This document shows positions 55,568 to 63,881 of a DNA stretch of 64,000 nucleotides, piece by piece. The position numbers were made by a program, and so were the translations under genes. The notes beneath the pieces were generated by a model, which saw only the letters and a program-made list of their open reading frames with translations, was not told where the DNA came from and made no database searches. Location of the stretch: contig VGBT01000005.1 in assembly GCA_016870395.1 (NCBI GenBank), positions 39,756 to 103,755 of the forward strand, read 5' to 3'. Numbering within the stretch: position 1 is the first letter of the stretch; every line of letters starts with the position of its first letter. The stretch comes from Actinomycetota bacterium. GTDB lineage: Bacteria; Actinomycetota; Acidimicrobiia; IMCC26256; JAENVU01.

Positions 55568-55900
55568 TCAGCGAGACGTGGGGGAGTACCGGTTCCCCAC
55601 GCCGTGACGGCGGATCCGCTCCCAGACCATCAGCGCCCCGATCGGGCCGAGCACCACTGCAGCCGCGGTGTACCACCAGCTCCACCGCATCGCGGGCGTG
55701 ATCATGACGACCATGGCCACGAACGCCATCCAGATCATGCCGTGGATCGAGCCGACGATCGCCTTGCCAGCCGCGTTCGGGGCCACGAGCCAGAAGTAGA
55801 CGAGGAGCAGGTAGCTGACGGTCTCGACCAGGGCGACCACGGAGAGCGCCCTGGCTTTGCGCTCCAGCTCGGTGGACTGGTCATCGGCGAAGTCCGGCAC
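55568..55900 (-). CDS. DUF3817 small integral membrane protein
   Basis: Protein of 110 residues with three hydrophobic segments. It shows the family pattern: ALSVVALVETVSYLLLVYFWL, VGSIHGMIWMAFVAMV with the conserved HG, and a C-terminal WERIRRHG. DUF3817 proteins are widespread in actinobacteria and of unknown function. GTG start at 55900, divergent from the ABC remnant. Confidence 0.83.
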   Translation of the reverse strand: MPDFADDQSTELERKARALSVVALVETVSYLLLVYFWLVAPNAAGKAIVGSIHGMIWMAFVAMVVMITPAMRWSWWYTAAAVVLGPIGALMVWERIRRHGVGNRYSPTSR

Positions 55901-55977
55901 GGCGACGAGCGTAGATCCCCGGCTGGCCGGCCCATTATTCGGTGGCCCGAGGGAGGCGCACCTGCGAGCATCGCGCG

Positions 55978-56304
55978 GTGACGACGGTGCTCGAGGCGAA
56001 CGGCCTGGTCAAGGCCTACCGGCGGGCCCGCGCGGTCGACGACGTCGACCTCGTGGTCCGGGCCGGCGAGCGGGTGGCGCTGCTCGGCCCGAACGGGGCC
56101 GGCAAGACCACGACGCTGCTGATGATCCTCGGTGTCGTGACGCCCGACCGTGGGTCGGTGCTCGTGTGCGGCCGGCCCGTGCTGGGTGATCGCAGCCACG
56201 CGACCGAGGCCGTCGGCTTCGCCGCGGGATACCTGCCTCTCGCAAAGGAGCGCCTTTCCGACCACGAGCAGTTCGGCACCCAGCAGACGGACCGCGCGCT
56301 GTGA
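55978..56304 (+). pseudogene. ABC transporter ATP-binding protein, truncated after the Walker A region
   Basis: Encodes 108 residues: [23 protein letters not shown], Walker [31 protein letters not shown], then a short unrelated end. The Q-loop, signature LSGGQ, Walker B and switch histidine of a ~230-residue NBD are all missing. The stop still overlaps the permease GTG (GTGA), so the operon spacing is kept and an internal deletion is more likely than simple truncation. It cannot be a functional ATPase. Confidence 0.72.
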
Positions 56305-56963
56305 GCCCGGCTGCCGACCGGCGGCGCGGTTCGGCGTTGAGCTGGCTGCGAATGCGCGCGGTGGGGCGCCGGCATGCCTACGTCCTTCTGCGTTCCCCGC
56401 ACCGGCTGTTCGAGGAGACGTGGAGTCGAAACCTGCTCAACCTCATGGTGACGCCGTTGCGGGAGGTCGGCTACGTCGGGGGCGTGGCGCTGTTCGGGAT
56501 GCTGAAGCTCGCGATCGGTCTCGGCGTCGTCGCATCGGCCGCGCTGGTGTTCTTCTCGTTCGACATCCTCGACCTCGACCTCGGGCTCGGGCTCGTGCCG
56601 ATCGCAGCGGTACTGCTCGCCGTGGGTTGGGCGATCTCGTTGCTGGTGATCGGCATCGTGTTTCGCTTCGGCGCCGGGACGGAGGCGCTGGCGTGGGGAG
56701 TGCTGTTTGTCGTGATGCCCCTCTCGGGGATCTTCTATCCGGTGGACGCGCTCCCGGCCGTCCTCCAGCCCGTCGCCCTCGCGCTCCCCACCACCCACGC
56801 GTTCGCGGCCCTTCGGGGCCTCGTGGACGGCGGCTTGCTCGACTGGGTCCAGGTCGGCATCGCTGCCGCCACGACCGCGGTCTTCACGCTCCTCGCTCTC
56901 GGGTTCCTCGTGAAGATGCTGAAGGTGTTCCGGCGCCTCGGCTACATCACGCGTTACACCTAG
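56301..56963 (+). pseudogene. ABC-2 type permease with an internal deletion
   Basis: Encodes 220 residues. The N-terminus RAVGRRHAYVLLRSPHRLFE passes directly to ETWSRNLLNLMVTPLREVGYVGGVALFG, whereas intact members of this family (NodJ-like) have about 55-60 residues with two membrane helices between these. The later helices, LGLVPIAAVLLAVGWAISLLVIGIVFRFG and PLSGIFYPVDALP, are intact to the natural end FRRLGYITRYT. The loss is in frame. With the ATPase remnant upstream the system is probably dead. Confidence 0.68.
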
Positions 56964-56978
56964 CACTGGGCCCTCGGC

Positions 56979-57032
56979 GCTTTGGCGTCACCAGACCGCG
57001 ATCATCGCGGTTCTGCGACGCCAGAAGCTTGG
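56979..57032. repeat. Palindromic intergenic repeat, family A copy 2
   Basis: ACCGCGATCATCGCGGT palindrome with TTTGGCGTCACC and TGCGACGCCA arms. It is nearly identical to the reverse complement of 50757-50810 and lies directly after the permease stop. Confidence 0.75.
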
Positions 57033-57064
57033 GCGCGAGGTCGAGCCGGTGGGATCGCGGGCTC

Positions 57065-57070
57065 TACGGT
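57065..57070 (+). promoter_or_regulatory. -10 box (TACGGT) for the ABC1 kinase gene
   Basis: It ends 7 bases before ATG 57078. Confidence 0.45.
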
Positions 57071-57077
57071 CGCACGC

Positions 57078-58352
57078 ATGCGCCCGGCCCACCGCCGCGG
57101 TCTTGAGGTCGCCGGGGTGCTCGGCCGCCACGCCGCGGCGGCGGCGGTGGAGCACCTGCGAGCGCGCCGGCGCCGACTGCCGCGCGGCTCACCGGCGGCC
57201 CGCCACCTTCGCCGAGCGTTCGAGGAGCTCGGGCCGGTGGCGACAAAGCTCGGCCAGGTGCTCTCGACCCGTCCCGACCTGGTGCCGCCCGCGGTGGAGG
57301 CCGAGCTCAGCCGCCTCCAGGACGCGGCCCCGCCGGTTCCCGTGCACCTCGTGGAGACGGCGGTCCGCGAGGGCCTGGGCGTGACGGTCGCCACCGCGTA
57401 TGGCGCGTTCGACCGGTCGCCGATCGCCGCGGCATCGCTCGGGCAGGTGCACGCGGCGACGACGCATGACGGTACCGATGTCGTCGTCAAGGTCCGCCGG
57501 CCCCGGGTGGTCGACGCCGTCGACCTCGACTGCGCCGTCCTGCGCGGCGCCGCGCGGAGGCTCGCGTACCTCGCGCCGCTCCGGCGGTACGACCCGGTCG
57601 GACTGGTGCGCGAGTTCGAGGCCACGTTGCGAGCGGAGCTGGACTACGAGCGCGAGGGCCGAAGCGCCGAACGGACGGCGGCGGAGCTCGCCGACGAGCC
57701 CGACGTCGTGATCCCGCGGGTCCACTGGGCCCTGACGTGCCCGTCGGTGTTGACGGAGGGCCGCATCCGGGGGGTCAAGATCGACGACCTGAGCGCGCTC
57801 GACGCCGCGGGCCTCGACCGGGTGACGGTTGCCGCCCGCTTCGCCGACGCCTATCTCACGATGGTGTTCGTCCACGGCTTCTTCCACGCGGATCCGCATC
57901 CCGGCAACGTGTTCGTGCTCCCCGACAACCGGATCGGGTTCGTCGATTTCGGGATGGTCGGAGCGGTGCCGGCGGCTGCGACGAAGGGCCTGGGCGCGGT
58001 GCTGGTGGCCCTGGCGGCCCGCGACGCGGTGAGGATGGCCGATGCACTCCTGCACCTCGGCATCGCCGGGGAGCTGGTGGAGCGTGCCGGGCTCGAGTCC
58101 GACCTCGATCGGCTGCTCGCGAGGTACGCGCATCTCGCTCTGGCCGATCTGCACCTGGGACCGTTGCTCGCCGAGATCATGGCGGTCGTCCGGCGCCACC
58201 GGTTGCGCCTGCCGAGCGACCTCGCGCTGCTGATCAAGACCGTGATGATGTGCGAGGGCGTCGCCGCGCAGCTCGACCCGAGCTTCGAGCTGATCCCACG
58301 CCTGCTGCCGTATGCCGGGCGGATCCCCGGCGACGCACGGGCCGAGCCGTGA
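57078..58352 (+). CDS. ABC1/UbiB-family atypical kinase
   Basis: Protein of 424 residues: the KxGQ motif in ATKLGQVLSTRPDLVPP, the alanine-rich nucleotide loop AAASLGQVH, VVKVRRP, the catalytic segment FHADPHPGN and metal-binding VDFGMVG. Members influence quinone biosynthesis and lipid homeostasis. Unlike long UbiB proteins, it has no C-terminal membrane helices, ending at LPYAGRIPG. ATG 57078 is selected by the promoter box and the MRPAHRRGLEVAGVL start. It has no clear operon partner. Confidence 0.85.
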   Translation: MRPAHRRGLEVAGVLGRHAAAAAVEHLRARRRRLPRGSPAARHLRRAFEELGPVATKLGQVLSTRPDLVPPAVEAELSRLQDAAPPVPVHLVETAVREGLGVTVATAYGAFDRSPIAAASLGQVHAATTHDGTDVVVKVRRPRVVDAVDLDCAVLRGAARRLAYLAPLRRYDPVGLVREFEATLRAELDYEREGRSAERTAAELADEPDVVIPRVHWALTCPSVLTEGRIRGVKIDDLSALDAAGLDRVTVAARFADAYLTMVFVHGFFHADPHPGNVFVLPDNRIGFVDFGMVGAVPAAATKGLGAVLVALAARDAVRMADALLHLGIAGELVERAGLESDLDRLLARYAHLALADLHLGPLLAEIMAVVRRHRLRLPSDLALLIKTVMMCEGVAAQLDPSFELIPRLLPYAGRIPGDARAEP

Positions 58353-58422
58353 TCGACGTCGTGTGGAGGGCCGCCGGGCTTCCGGTGCGAGGCACCTGAG
58401 CGGGTTACGCGAGGATCCCGGG

Positions 58423-58809
58423 ATGGACCACCGCCGCCTCGCCGTCTACCTCGGCCGCATCCGAGTGGGGATCGGGCTCCTGCTCCTCGCAGCTCCACGG
58501 GTGGTGCTGCGCCCCGCGCTCGGGCGCGGGCTCGAGTCCCCGGCCTCCGGAGTGGTCGCGCGGATGGCAGGCGCGCGCGACGCGGTCGTGGGCGCCGGGA
58601 TCGCGATCGCGGCAGCCGAACGTCGGGGCGGCGCGAGCTGGACGTCGATGGGCGCCGTCACCGACGCGTTCGACGCCGGCATCCTCGTCCTGACGCCGGG
58701 CCTGCCGAGGCGTACCCGCCTGCTCGGGCTCCTGACGGCAGTGTCCGCCGTCGCGCACTTCCGGCTGGCCCGGGAGCTCGCCAGGGGCGAGGTCTCTCAC
58801 CCGGGCTGA
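58423..58809 (+). CDS. Small membrane protein of unknown function
   Basis: Protein of 128 residues with four hydrophobic segments (RVGIGLLLLAAPRVVLRPAL, ARDAVVGAGIAIAAAE, TDAFDAGILVLTPG and LLGLLTAVSAVAHFRLA). The pattern resembles DUF4267-like small actinobacterial membrane proteins, which I state with low confidence. It lies convergent to the thioesterase pair at 58844. Confidence 0.6.
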   Translation: MDHRRLAVYLGRIRVGIGLLLLAAPRVVLRPALGRGLESPASGVVARMAGARDAVVGAGIAIAAAERRGGASWTSMGAVTDAFDAGILVLTPGLPRRTRLLGLLTAVSAVAHFRLARELARGEVSHPG

Positions 58810-58843
58810 CCCGACTGCGACCCCAGCCCGCGGCCGGGGGTGA

Positions 58844-59650
58844 TCAGGGGCGGCAGGTGACCGCGGCCATCGTCATCAGCCGGTCGGCGGCTCCCCGGTC
58901 GCGGACCTCGACCCGCGCGAGCGTCCCGTCGGCGCGCGTTCCGACAGTCTCGACGGTTGCCATCACGGGCCCGACCCGTCCGGGGGACAGGAAGTGGAGC
59001 ACGGTGTCGGCGGTGGTCCCGCCGGTTGCGTGCTCCGCAGCCATGTCGACCAGCGCCGCGATCGCACCGCCGTGGAGGATGCCCCACGGGTTGCGCAGCC
59101 GGTCGTCGAGGTCGATCGCGACCGCCGCCGGGCCCATCGGGCGGACGGCGAGGTACTCGGGCAGCGGCTCGGTGGTCCACGGATCGACGGACCCTGCCTC
59201 CAGGTGGAGCGGACGGGGGTAGTCGGGTGCGCCGCCCTTGGGCTGGAGCACCGCGGACGTGAGCACGCCGTCGGCCACGAGCGCGGCCGATCGACCGTCG
59301 TCGAGGATGCTGACCCCGGTGACGACGGCGTTCCGGCCGGTCCGCAGGACCTGGGCCGCCGCGCGCAAAGGGCCGACGGCCTCGAACGACGCGACGTGGA
59401 GCATCAGGTTGGTGGAGACCACCCAACCGGGGAGGGCTGCCAGGCCGCCGCAGAGGCCCGCGACGCTGTCGGCGACGGTGAGCAGTGCCCCCGCCCTCAC
59501 GTTCCCCGCCGGTGCGCGCACATGGTCGAGCACGGCGAGGTCGCCCTCGACCGTCGGTAGCGCGGCGCCGGGCGCACTCGTCTCGCGCAACGTGAGTCCG
59601 AAATAGCGCGTGAGCGAGCGGCCGGCGTCGGGATCGGCGAACATGGTCAT
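58844..59650 (-). CDS. Double hot-dog thioesterase-like protein A
   Basis: Protein of 268 residues made of two PaaI-type hot-dog halves. The first contains NVRAGALLTVADSVAGLCGGLAAL and the second NPWGILHGGAIAALVDMAAEHATGG, where HGG is the active-site motif. The first half has diverged (no HGG). Its ATG overlaps the stop of a second, similar gene (ATGA). Probably acts on acyl-CoA; the tandem pair may be a heterodimer. Confidence 0.75.
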   Translation of the reverse strand: MTMFADPDAGRSLTRYFGLTLRETSAPGAALPTVEGDLAVLDHVRAPAGNVRAGALLTVADSVAGLCGGLAALPGWVVSTNLMLHVASFEAVGPLRAAAQVLRTGRNAVVTGVSILDDGRSAALVADGVLTSAVLQPKGGAPDYPRPLHLEAGSVDPWTTEPLPEYLAVRPMGPAAVAIDLDDRLRNPWGILHGGAIAALVDMAAEHATGGTTADTVLHFLSPGRVGPVMATVETVGTRADGTLARVEVRDRGAADRLMTMAAVTCRP

Positions 59651-60477
59651 GCCGGTCGGCCGGCGACGACGCGTGCCAACGTGGTGACCCGTTCGTCGGC
59701 CCCCGCATCGACCAGCTCGACGTGCGCGCAGCCATAGGAGGGGCTCGCGTCGAGGACCCGGACGCGGCTGCGCACCGGGCCGATCTTCGCGAGCGCGAGA
59801 TAGGTCACCTGGAGGTCGACGGTCTCGACCGCCGCGCCACACGCGTGCGAGAGGGCGTGCTGCGCTGCGGTGGAGGCGGCCATCGCCATCATGCCGCCCT
59901 GCACCGCACCGAGGCTGTTGCGCACGTAGTCGACGGCTGCGAGCTCCACGGCCCCCGCGGACGGGTCGGAGACGACGAGCCCCGTCTCCTCTTCGAGTGG
60001 GTGCTCGAACCCGGACCCCTCGACGGCCGTCGTCATCCGCTGGACCGAGTCGGCAGACTCGATCACCGGGTTGCCGTCGCGTCGCGGGAGCAGTGCGAAG
60101 CTCATGGTGGCGAAGCCGAGCGCACGGTCGCCCTGGTCGGCGAGCGACACCTCGACGACCACGGTGGTGCGGCCCTTGCGCAGCACGTGCCCGCGCGCGT
60201 GAGTCTCGGTGGCCTCGGTACGACCGAGCAGGTGGAGCGTGAGGTCGGCGGTGGCGATCCAGTCGGGTTGCGCGACCGCGGCCGCGAGTCCACCGCCCAC
60301 CGCGTCGACGAGCGTGGCGAGCGCACCCGGGTGCGGCGCGCCGCTCGGGCTCAGGAGCTCGGCGCCGACCGGGATCCACGCCTGCACCGTGCGGTTCGGG
60401 TGGTGCTCCACCGCGAGCTGCAGGTCGCGCAGCACGTGCTTTGCCGGCGGGTACGTCTGGGTCGGGGCCTGATGCAC
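59647..60477 (-). CDS. Double hot-dog thioesterase-like protein B
   Basis: Protein of 276 residues with two hot-dog halves: SGAPHPGALATLVDAVGGGLAAA and NSLGAVQGGMMAMAASTAAQHALSH (GAVQGG replaces the common HGG). It shares its two-domain layout with the overlapping downstream gene, suggesting an old duplication. The active-site His is absent in both halves as far as I can see, so it may be a structural partner. GTG 60477 lies 8 bases after a TAGGTT box. Confidence 0.72.
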   Translation of the reverse strand: MHQAPTQTYPPAKHVLRDLQLAVEHHPNRTVQAWIPVGAELLSPSGAPHPGALATLVDAVGGGLAAAVAQPDWIATADLTLHLLGRTEATETHARGHVLRKGRTTVVVEVSLADQGDRALGFATMSFALLPRRDGNPVIESADSVQRMTTAVEGSGFEHPLEEETGLVVSDPSAGAVELAAVDYVRNSLGAVQGGMMAMAASTAAQHALSHACGAAVETVDLQVTYLALAKIGPVRSRVRVLDASPSYGCAHVELVDAGADERVTTLARVVAGRPA

Positions 60478-60485
60478 GGCGCCCG

Positions 60486-60491
60486 AACCTA
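60486..60491 (-). promoter_or_regulatory. -10 box (TAGGTT) for the double hot-dog pair
   Basis: It ends 8 bases before GTG 60477 and overlaps the stop of ppk2 (60489-60491). Confidence 0.4.
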
Positions 60492-61325
60492 GCGGGCGCC
60501 CCGTCGCTCCCGGGAAGCCCGGTGACCGTCGTGGCGGACGAGCGAACCCGCGTGGTCGGGGACGAACGACTGCTCGTCCTGGGGCGGGCGCACGTAGCCC
60601 TGATCCGGTTGACGCGGGGGCAGCGTCACGACGGGCGGGATCCGGTCGTCGTAGGGGATCTGGCTCAGCACGTGGGCGATGCAGTTGAGCCTCGCCCTTC
60701 GCTTGTCGTCGGCCTCGACCACGTTCCAGCGCGCCTCGGGGATGTCGGTGTGGACGAACATCTCGTCCTTCGCACGCGAGAACTCGACCCACCGCTTACG
60801 CGACTCGAGGTCCATCGGGCTGAGCTTCCACTGGCGCAGCGGATCGGCGAGACGCGACTGGAACCGTTGTTCCTGCTCCTCGTCGCTCACCGAGAACCAG
60901 TACTTGAGCAGGATGATGCCGTCCTCGACGAGCATGCGCTCGAAGATCGGGCACTGGTGGAGGAACTCGCGGTGCTGGTCGGCGGTGCAGAAGCCCATCA
61001 CCTTCTCGACCCCGGCCCGGTTGTACCAGGAGCGATCGAAGAGCACGAGCTCCCCGCCTGCGGGGAGGTGCTGGACGTAACGCTGGAAGTACCACTGCGT
61101 CTGCTCGCGCTCGGTCGGCACCGGGAGCGCGACCACCCGGTACGCGCGGGGGTTCAGGTACTCGATGATCCGGCGGATCGCGCCGCCCTTGCCGGCCGCG
61201 TCGCGGCCTTCGAAGACCAGGACGACCCGGGCGCCGCTGGACCGCACCCAGTACTGCATCTTCACCAGCTCCTGCTGGAGCCGGAGCAGCTCGGCCTCGT
61301 ACGCCTTCCTCGGGATGTCGCTCAC
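60489..61325 (-). CDS. ppk2: Polyphosphate kinase 2
   Basis: Protein of 278 residues: Walker A FEGRDAAGKGG (39-49), PVPTEREQTQWYFQRYVQHLPAGGE, Walker B-type DRSWYNRAG (97-105) and the lid region FSVSDEEQEQRFQSRLADPLRQWKLSPMD. It is a single-domain PPK2, which transfers phosphate between polyphosphate and nucleoside mono- or diphosphates. GTG 61325 lies 7 bases after TATTGT; earlier in-frame starts at 61334 and beyond overlap that box. Confidence 0.92.
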   Translation of the reverse strand: MSDIPRKAYEAELLRLQQELVKMQYWVRSSGARVVLVFEGRDAAGKGGAIRRIIEYLNPRAYRVVALPVPTEREQTQWYFQRYVQHLPAGGELVLFDRSWYNRAGVEKVMGFCTADQHREFLHQCPIFERMLVEDGIILLKYWFSVSDEEQEQRFQSRLADPLRQWKLSPMDLESRKRWVEFSRAKDEMFVHTDIPEARWNVVEADDKRRARLNCIAHVLSQIPYDDRIPPVVTLPPRQPDQGYVRPPQDEQSFVPDHAGSLVRHDGHRASRERRGAR

Positions 61326-61332
61326 GGCGCTC

Positions 61333-61338
61333 ACAATA
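61333..61338 (-). promoter_or_regulatory. -10 box (TATTGT) for ppk2
   Basis: It ends 7 bases before GTG 61325 and decides the start. Confidence 0.4.
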
Positions 61339-61373
61339 TCCCCGATGCGCATCGGAGCCGACCTGGCGCGACC

Positions 61374-61961
61374 ATGGGGCTCGTGGAGCGCTCGACCCGC
61401 GGCCGGCTGCTCGTCGCCACCCCGGACCTTGCCGACCCGAACTTCGCGCGTACCGTCGTCCTGATGTTGGAGCACACCGAGGAGGCCGCGCTCGGTCTCG
61501 TGCTCAACCGTCCGCGCGAGCTCCGGGTCGCCGATGCGCTTCCCGCGTGGGGTGACGTGTGCAGCGCGCCGGCCTGTCTCTTCGTCGGCGGCCCGGTGCA
61601 GCCGGACGCGGTGATCGGTCTCGCCCGCACGGTGGGCGCCGCGATCGCGGTCGAGCCGCTCGCCGGGACGCAGGGCGAGGGCTTCCAGCCGCTCTTCGCC
61701 TCGATGGGCACGCTCGACCTCGACCGCGACCCTCTCGCGTTCGACGGGCTCGACGGTGTGCGCGTCTTCGTCGGCTACGCCGGCTGGGGTCCCGGCCAGC
61801 TCGATCGCGAGCTCCACGCGGGTGGATGGCTCGTGGTCGACGCCATGGACGACGACGCGTTCACCTCGAACCCGGCGGAGCTGTGGCGGGAGGTCCTCGC
61901 TCGCCAGCCCGGGCGTGTCCGCCTGTTCGCCAACGCTCCCGAGGACCCCTCTACCAACTGA
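61374..61961 (+). CDS. YqgE/AlgH family protein (UPF0301)
   Basis: Protein of 195 residues: GRLLVATPDLADPNFARTVVLMLEHTEEAALGLVLNRP, FVGGPVQPD, VRVFVGYAGWGPGQLDREL and a C-terminal DDDAFTSNPAELWREVL, all typical of the family. The function is unknown; AlgH-like members influence regulatory pathways in Pseudomonas. The ATG 61374 fits family starts and is 48 bases from the divergent ppk2 start. Confidence 0.9.
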   Translation: MGLVERSTRGRLLVATPDLADPNFARTVVLMLEHTEEAALGLVLNRPRELRVADALPAWGDVCSAPACLFVGGPVQPDAVIGLARTVGAAIAVEPLAGTQGEGFQPLFASMGTLDLDRDPLAFDGLDGVRVFVGYAGWGPGQLDRELHAGGWLVVDAMDDDAFTSNPAELWREVLARQPGRVRLFANAPEDPSTN

Positions 61962-61993
61962 CCCTGCCCCAGCCCCCGTTCTCGGCACCCGCA

Positions 61994-62043
61994 GGGTTTG
62001 TGCCTGCAGGAGCGAATACCGCTCATGAGGCAACAAACCCGGG
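61994..62043. repeat. Palindromic intergenic repeat, family B copy 2
   Basis: GTTTGTGCCT and AGGCAACAAAC form the outer arms; GAGCG AATAC CGCTC is the inner hairpin. It lies between the convergent YqgE and DAP-reductase-like genes, where it could act as a bidirectional terminator, and resembles 46034-46082. Confidence 0.6.
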
Positions 62044-62052
62044 TGGGGAGGG

Positions 62053-63117
62053 TCAGGAGAGGAGGTGGCGGCCGGTCACCAGGGGGAGGTCGAGGGTCGA
62101 CAGCAGGCCCGGAGGTGCGGCGCACACGGCCGGGATGGCGTTGAGCAGCCGCATCCCGGTGCCCACGAGGCCGCCGGTGTTGTGGTCACCGTCCTCGCCG
62201 GTGATCTCGATCTCCACCGCGTAGCTCGGGGAGCCGTCGACCTGCACTCGGTACGACCCGCCTCCCTTGGGCTGGGGCCAGTCGGGCGCAACCTCCGGAT
62301 GCATCCGCGTCACGTGCTCCACGACGATCGCGGGTCGGCCGTGGACCCAGCCCTGCACCTCGAAGCGGAGCCCCGCCATCGAGCCGGCGGGCACGAGCCC
62401 GACCGCGCTGTGGTGGTCGCGCTCCGCAGCGCGACGCTCCACCACCTCGCGCACGTCGTCGAGCTCGACGCCGAGACCGGCGGCGATCATGTGGACCACG
62501 CCGCCCCACGCGAACGAGAGCGCGCCCGGGAACAGCAGCAGGGGGGTGTGGTCGAGCGGCTGGCCGAAGCCCATCGTGCCGAACAGCACCTCCGGCTGCA
62601 TGTACGTCGAGTAGTCGAGGTTTTCGACGATGCGGACCGCGTCGACGCGCTCGCACAGGCCGGTGAAGGCGAGCGGGATCAGGTCGTTGGCCCAACCGGG
62701 GTCGATGCCCGACGTGAAGCAGGCGGTCCTGCCCCGCTCGCAGGCGGCGGTGAGCCGCTCGACCATGCCGCGGTCCCCGGCAGGCGGGTAGAGGAGCGAG
62801 ACCACCGAGGTCGAGACCACGTGCTTGCCGGCCTCGAGGATCCGGCACATGTCGGCGACCGCCTCGTGCGGCCGGAGGTCACCCGTCGCGGTGTACATCA
62901 CGACGTCGGCCTCGGTCGCGAGGAGCGCGTCTGCGTCGTTGGTCGCGAGCACGCCGGAGGCCTCGGGGAGTCCGGCCAGCTCGGCGGCGTCGAGCCCGAC
63001 CTTGTCCGCCGAGTGGACCCACAGGCCCGCCAGCTCCAGGTCGGGATGCAGCAGGATCGAACGAAGGCTGAGTCGCCCGACGTTGCCCGTGCTCCACTGG
63101 ATCACTCGATGCGTCAT
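62053..63117 (-). CDS. Dihydrodipicolinate reductase-like NAD(P)-binding protein
   Basis: Protein of 354 residues. It starts [34 protein letters not shown], a Rossmann fold, with [27 protein letters not shown] and [18 protein letters not shown]. The family of DapB-like proteins in actinobacteria is common near steroid and lipid catabolism genes, and includes 2,4-diaminopentanoate dehydrogenase-like members; the substrate is not known. ATG 63117 lies 6 bases after a TACCGT box. Confidence 0.8.
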   Translation of the reverse strand: MTHRVIQWSTGNVGRLSLRSILLHPDLELAGLWVHSADKVGLDAAELAGLPEASGVLATNDADALLATEADVVMYTATGDLRPHEAVADMCRILEAGKHVVSTSVVSLLYPPAGDRGMVERLTAACERGRTACFTSGIDPGWANDLIPLAFTGLCERVDAVRIVENLDYSTYMQPEVLFGTMGFGQPLDHTPLLLFPGALSFAWGGVVHMIAAGLGVELDDVREVVERRAAERDHHSAVGLVPAGSMAGLRFEVQGWVHGRPAIVVEHVTRMHPEVAPDWPQPKGGGSYRVQVDGSPSYAVEIEITGEDGDHNTGGLVGTGMRLLNAIPAVCAAPPGLLSTLDLPLVTGRHLLS

Positions 63118-63123
63118 GGCCGG

Positions 63124-63129
63124 ACGGTA
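63124..63129 (-). promoter_or_regulatory. -10 box (TACCGT) for the DapB-like gene
   Basis: It ends 6 bases before ATG 63117. Confidence 0.45.
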
Positions 63130-63161
63130 CGGGCCCGCGGAACGCGCGCACAATTGCTCGC

Positions 63162-63824
63162 ATGGTCTTTCGCTTCCTCCACCCCGAGCGCCTCGACATG
63201 GTGGCGCCGGAGCGCGCGCTCCCGGGGCGTGACACGCCGATGCCCGTACGGAAGCGCCACTTCGTGAACGACCATCCGCTCGCACCGCCGTACCCGGCGG
63301 GAACGGAGCAGGCGCTGTTCGCCCTGGGCTGCTTCTGGGGCGCCGAGCGCGTGTTCTGGCAGCTCGACGGGGTGTGGCTGAGCGCGGTCGGCTACGTCGC
63401 GGGCTTCACCCCGAACCCGACCTACGAGGAGGTCTGCTCGGGCCGCACCGGTCACACCGAGGCGGTGCTCGTCGTGTTCGATCCCGAGGCTGTCACCTAC
63501 GACGAGCTGCTGCGCGCGTTCTGGGAGCACCACGACCCGACCCAGGGCATGCGCCAGGGCAACGACGTCGGCACGCAGTACCGGTCGGGCATCTACTGGT
63601 ACTCGGACACGCAGCGCGCCGCCGCGGAGCGTTCGCGCGATGCGTACCAGGCCGAGTTGCGCGCTGCCGGCTACGGCGAGATCACGACCGAGATCCTCGA
63701 GGCGCCGCCCTTCTACTTCGCCGAGGACTACCACCAGCAGTACCTCGCGAAGAACCCGGGCGGCTACTGCGGTCTCGGGGGTACCGGGGTACCAATGTGT
63801 GCCCGAAGGCTCGACACGACGTAG
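63162..63824 (+). CDS. msrA: Peptide methionine (S)-S-oxide reductase
   Basis: Protein of 220 residues. The active site is [12 protein letters not shown] (Cys 57) and typical segments follow: [65 protein letters not shown]. Further cysteines near the end (GGYCG and PMCARR) could act as recycling residues. It repairs oxidised methionine. The first 45 residues before the domain are as in longer actinobacterial forms. Confidence 0.93.
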   Translation: MVFRFLHPERLDMVAPERALPGRDTPMPVRKRHFVNDHPLAPPYPAGTEQALFALGCFWGAERVFWQLDGVWLSAVGYVAGFTPNPTYEEVCSGRTGHTEAVLVVFDPEAVTYDELLRAFWEHHDPTQGMRQGNDVGTQYRSGIYWYSDTQRAAAERSRDAYQAELRAAGYGEITTEILEAPPFYFAEDYHQQYLAKNPGGYCGLGGTGVPMCARRLDTT

Positions 63825-63839
63825 TGAGCGCGCTGGCGC

Positions 63840-63860
63840 CCGGCCTCGGGAGCAGGCCGG
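63840..63860. terminator. Hairpin between convergent msrA and csrA
   Basis: CCGGCCT and AGGCCGG form a perfect 7-base-pair stem around a 7-base loop. It lies 16 bases after the msrA stop and 22 bases before the csrA stop on the other strand. Confidence 0.5.
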
Positions 63861-63881
63861 TCGTGCGCAGGCCGTCTCGGA

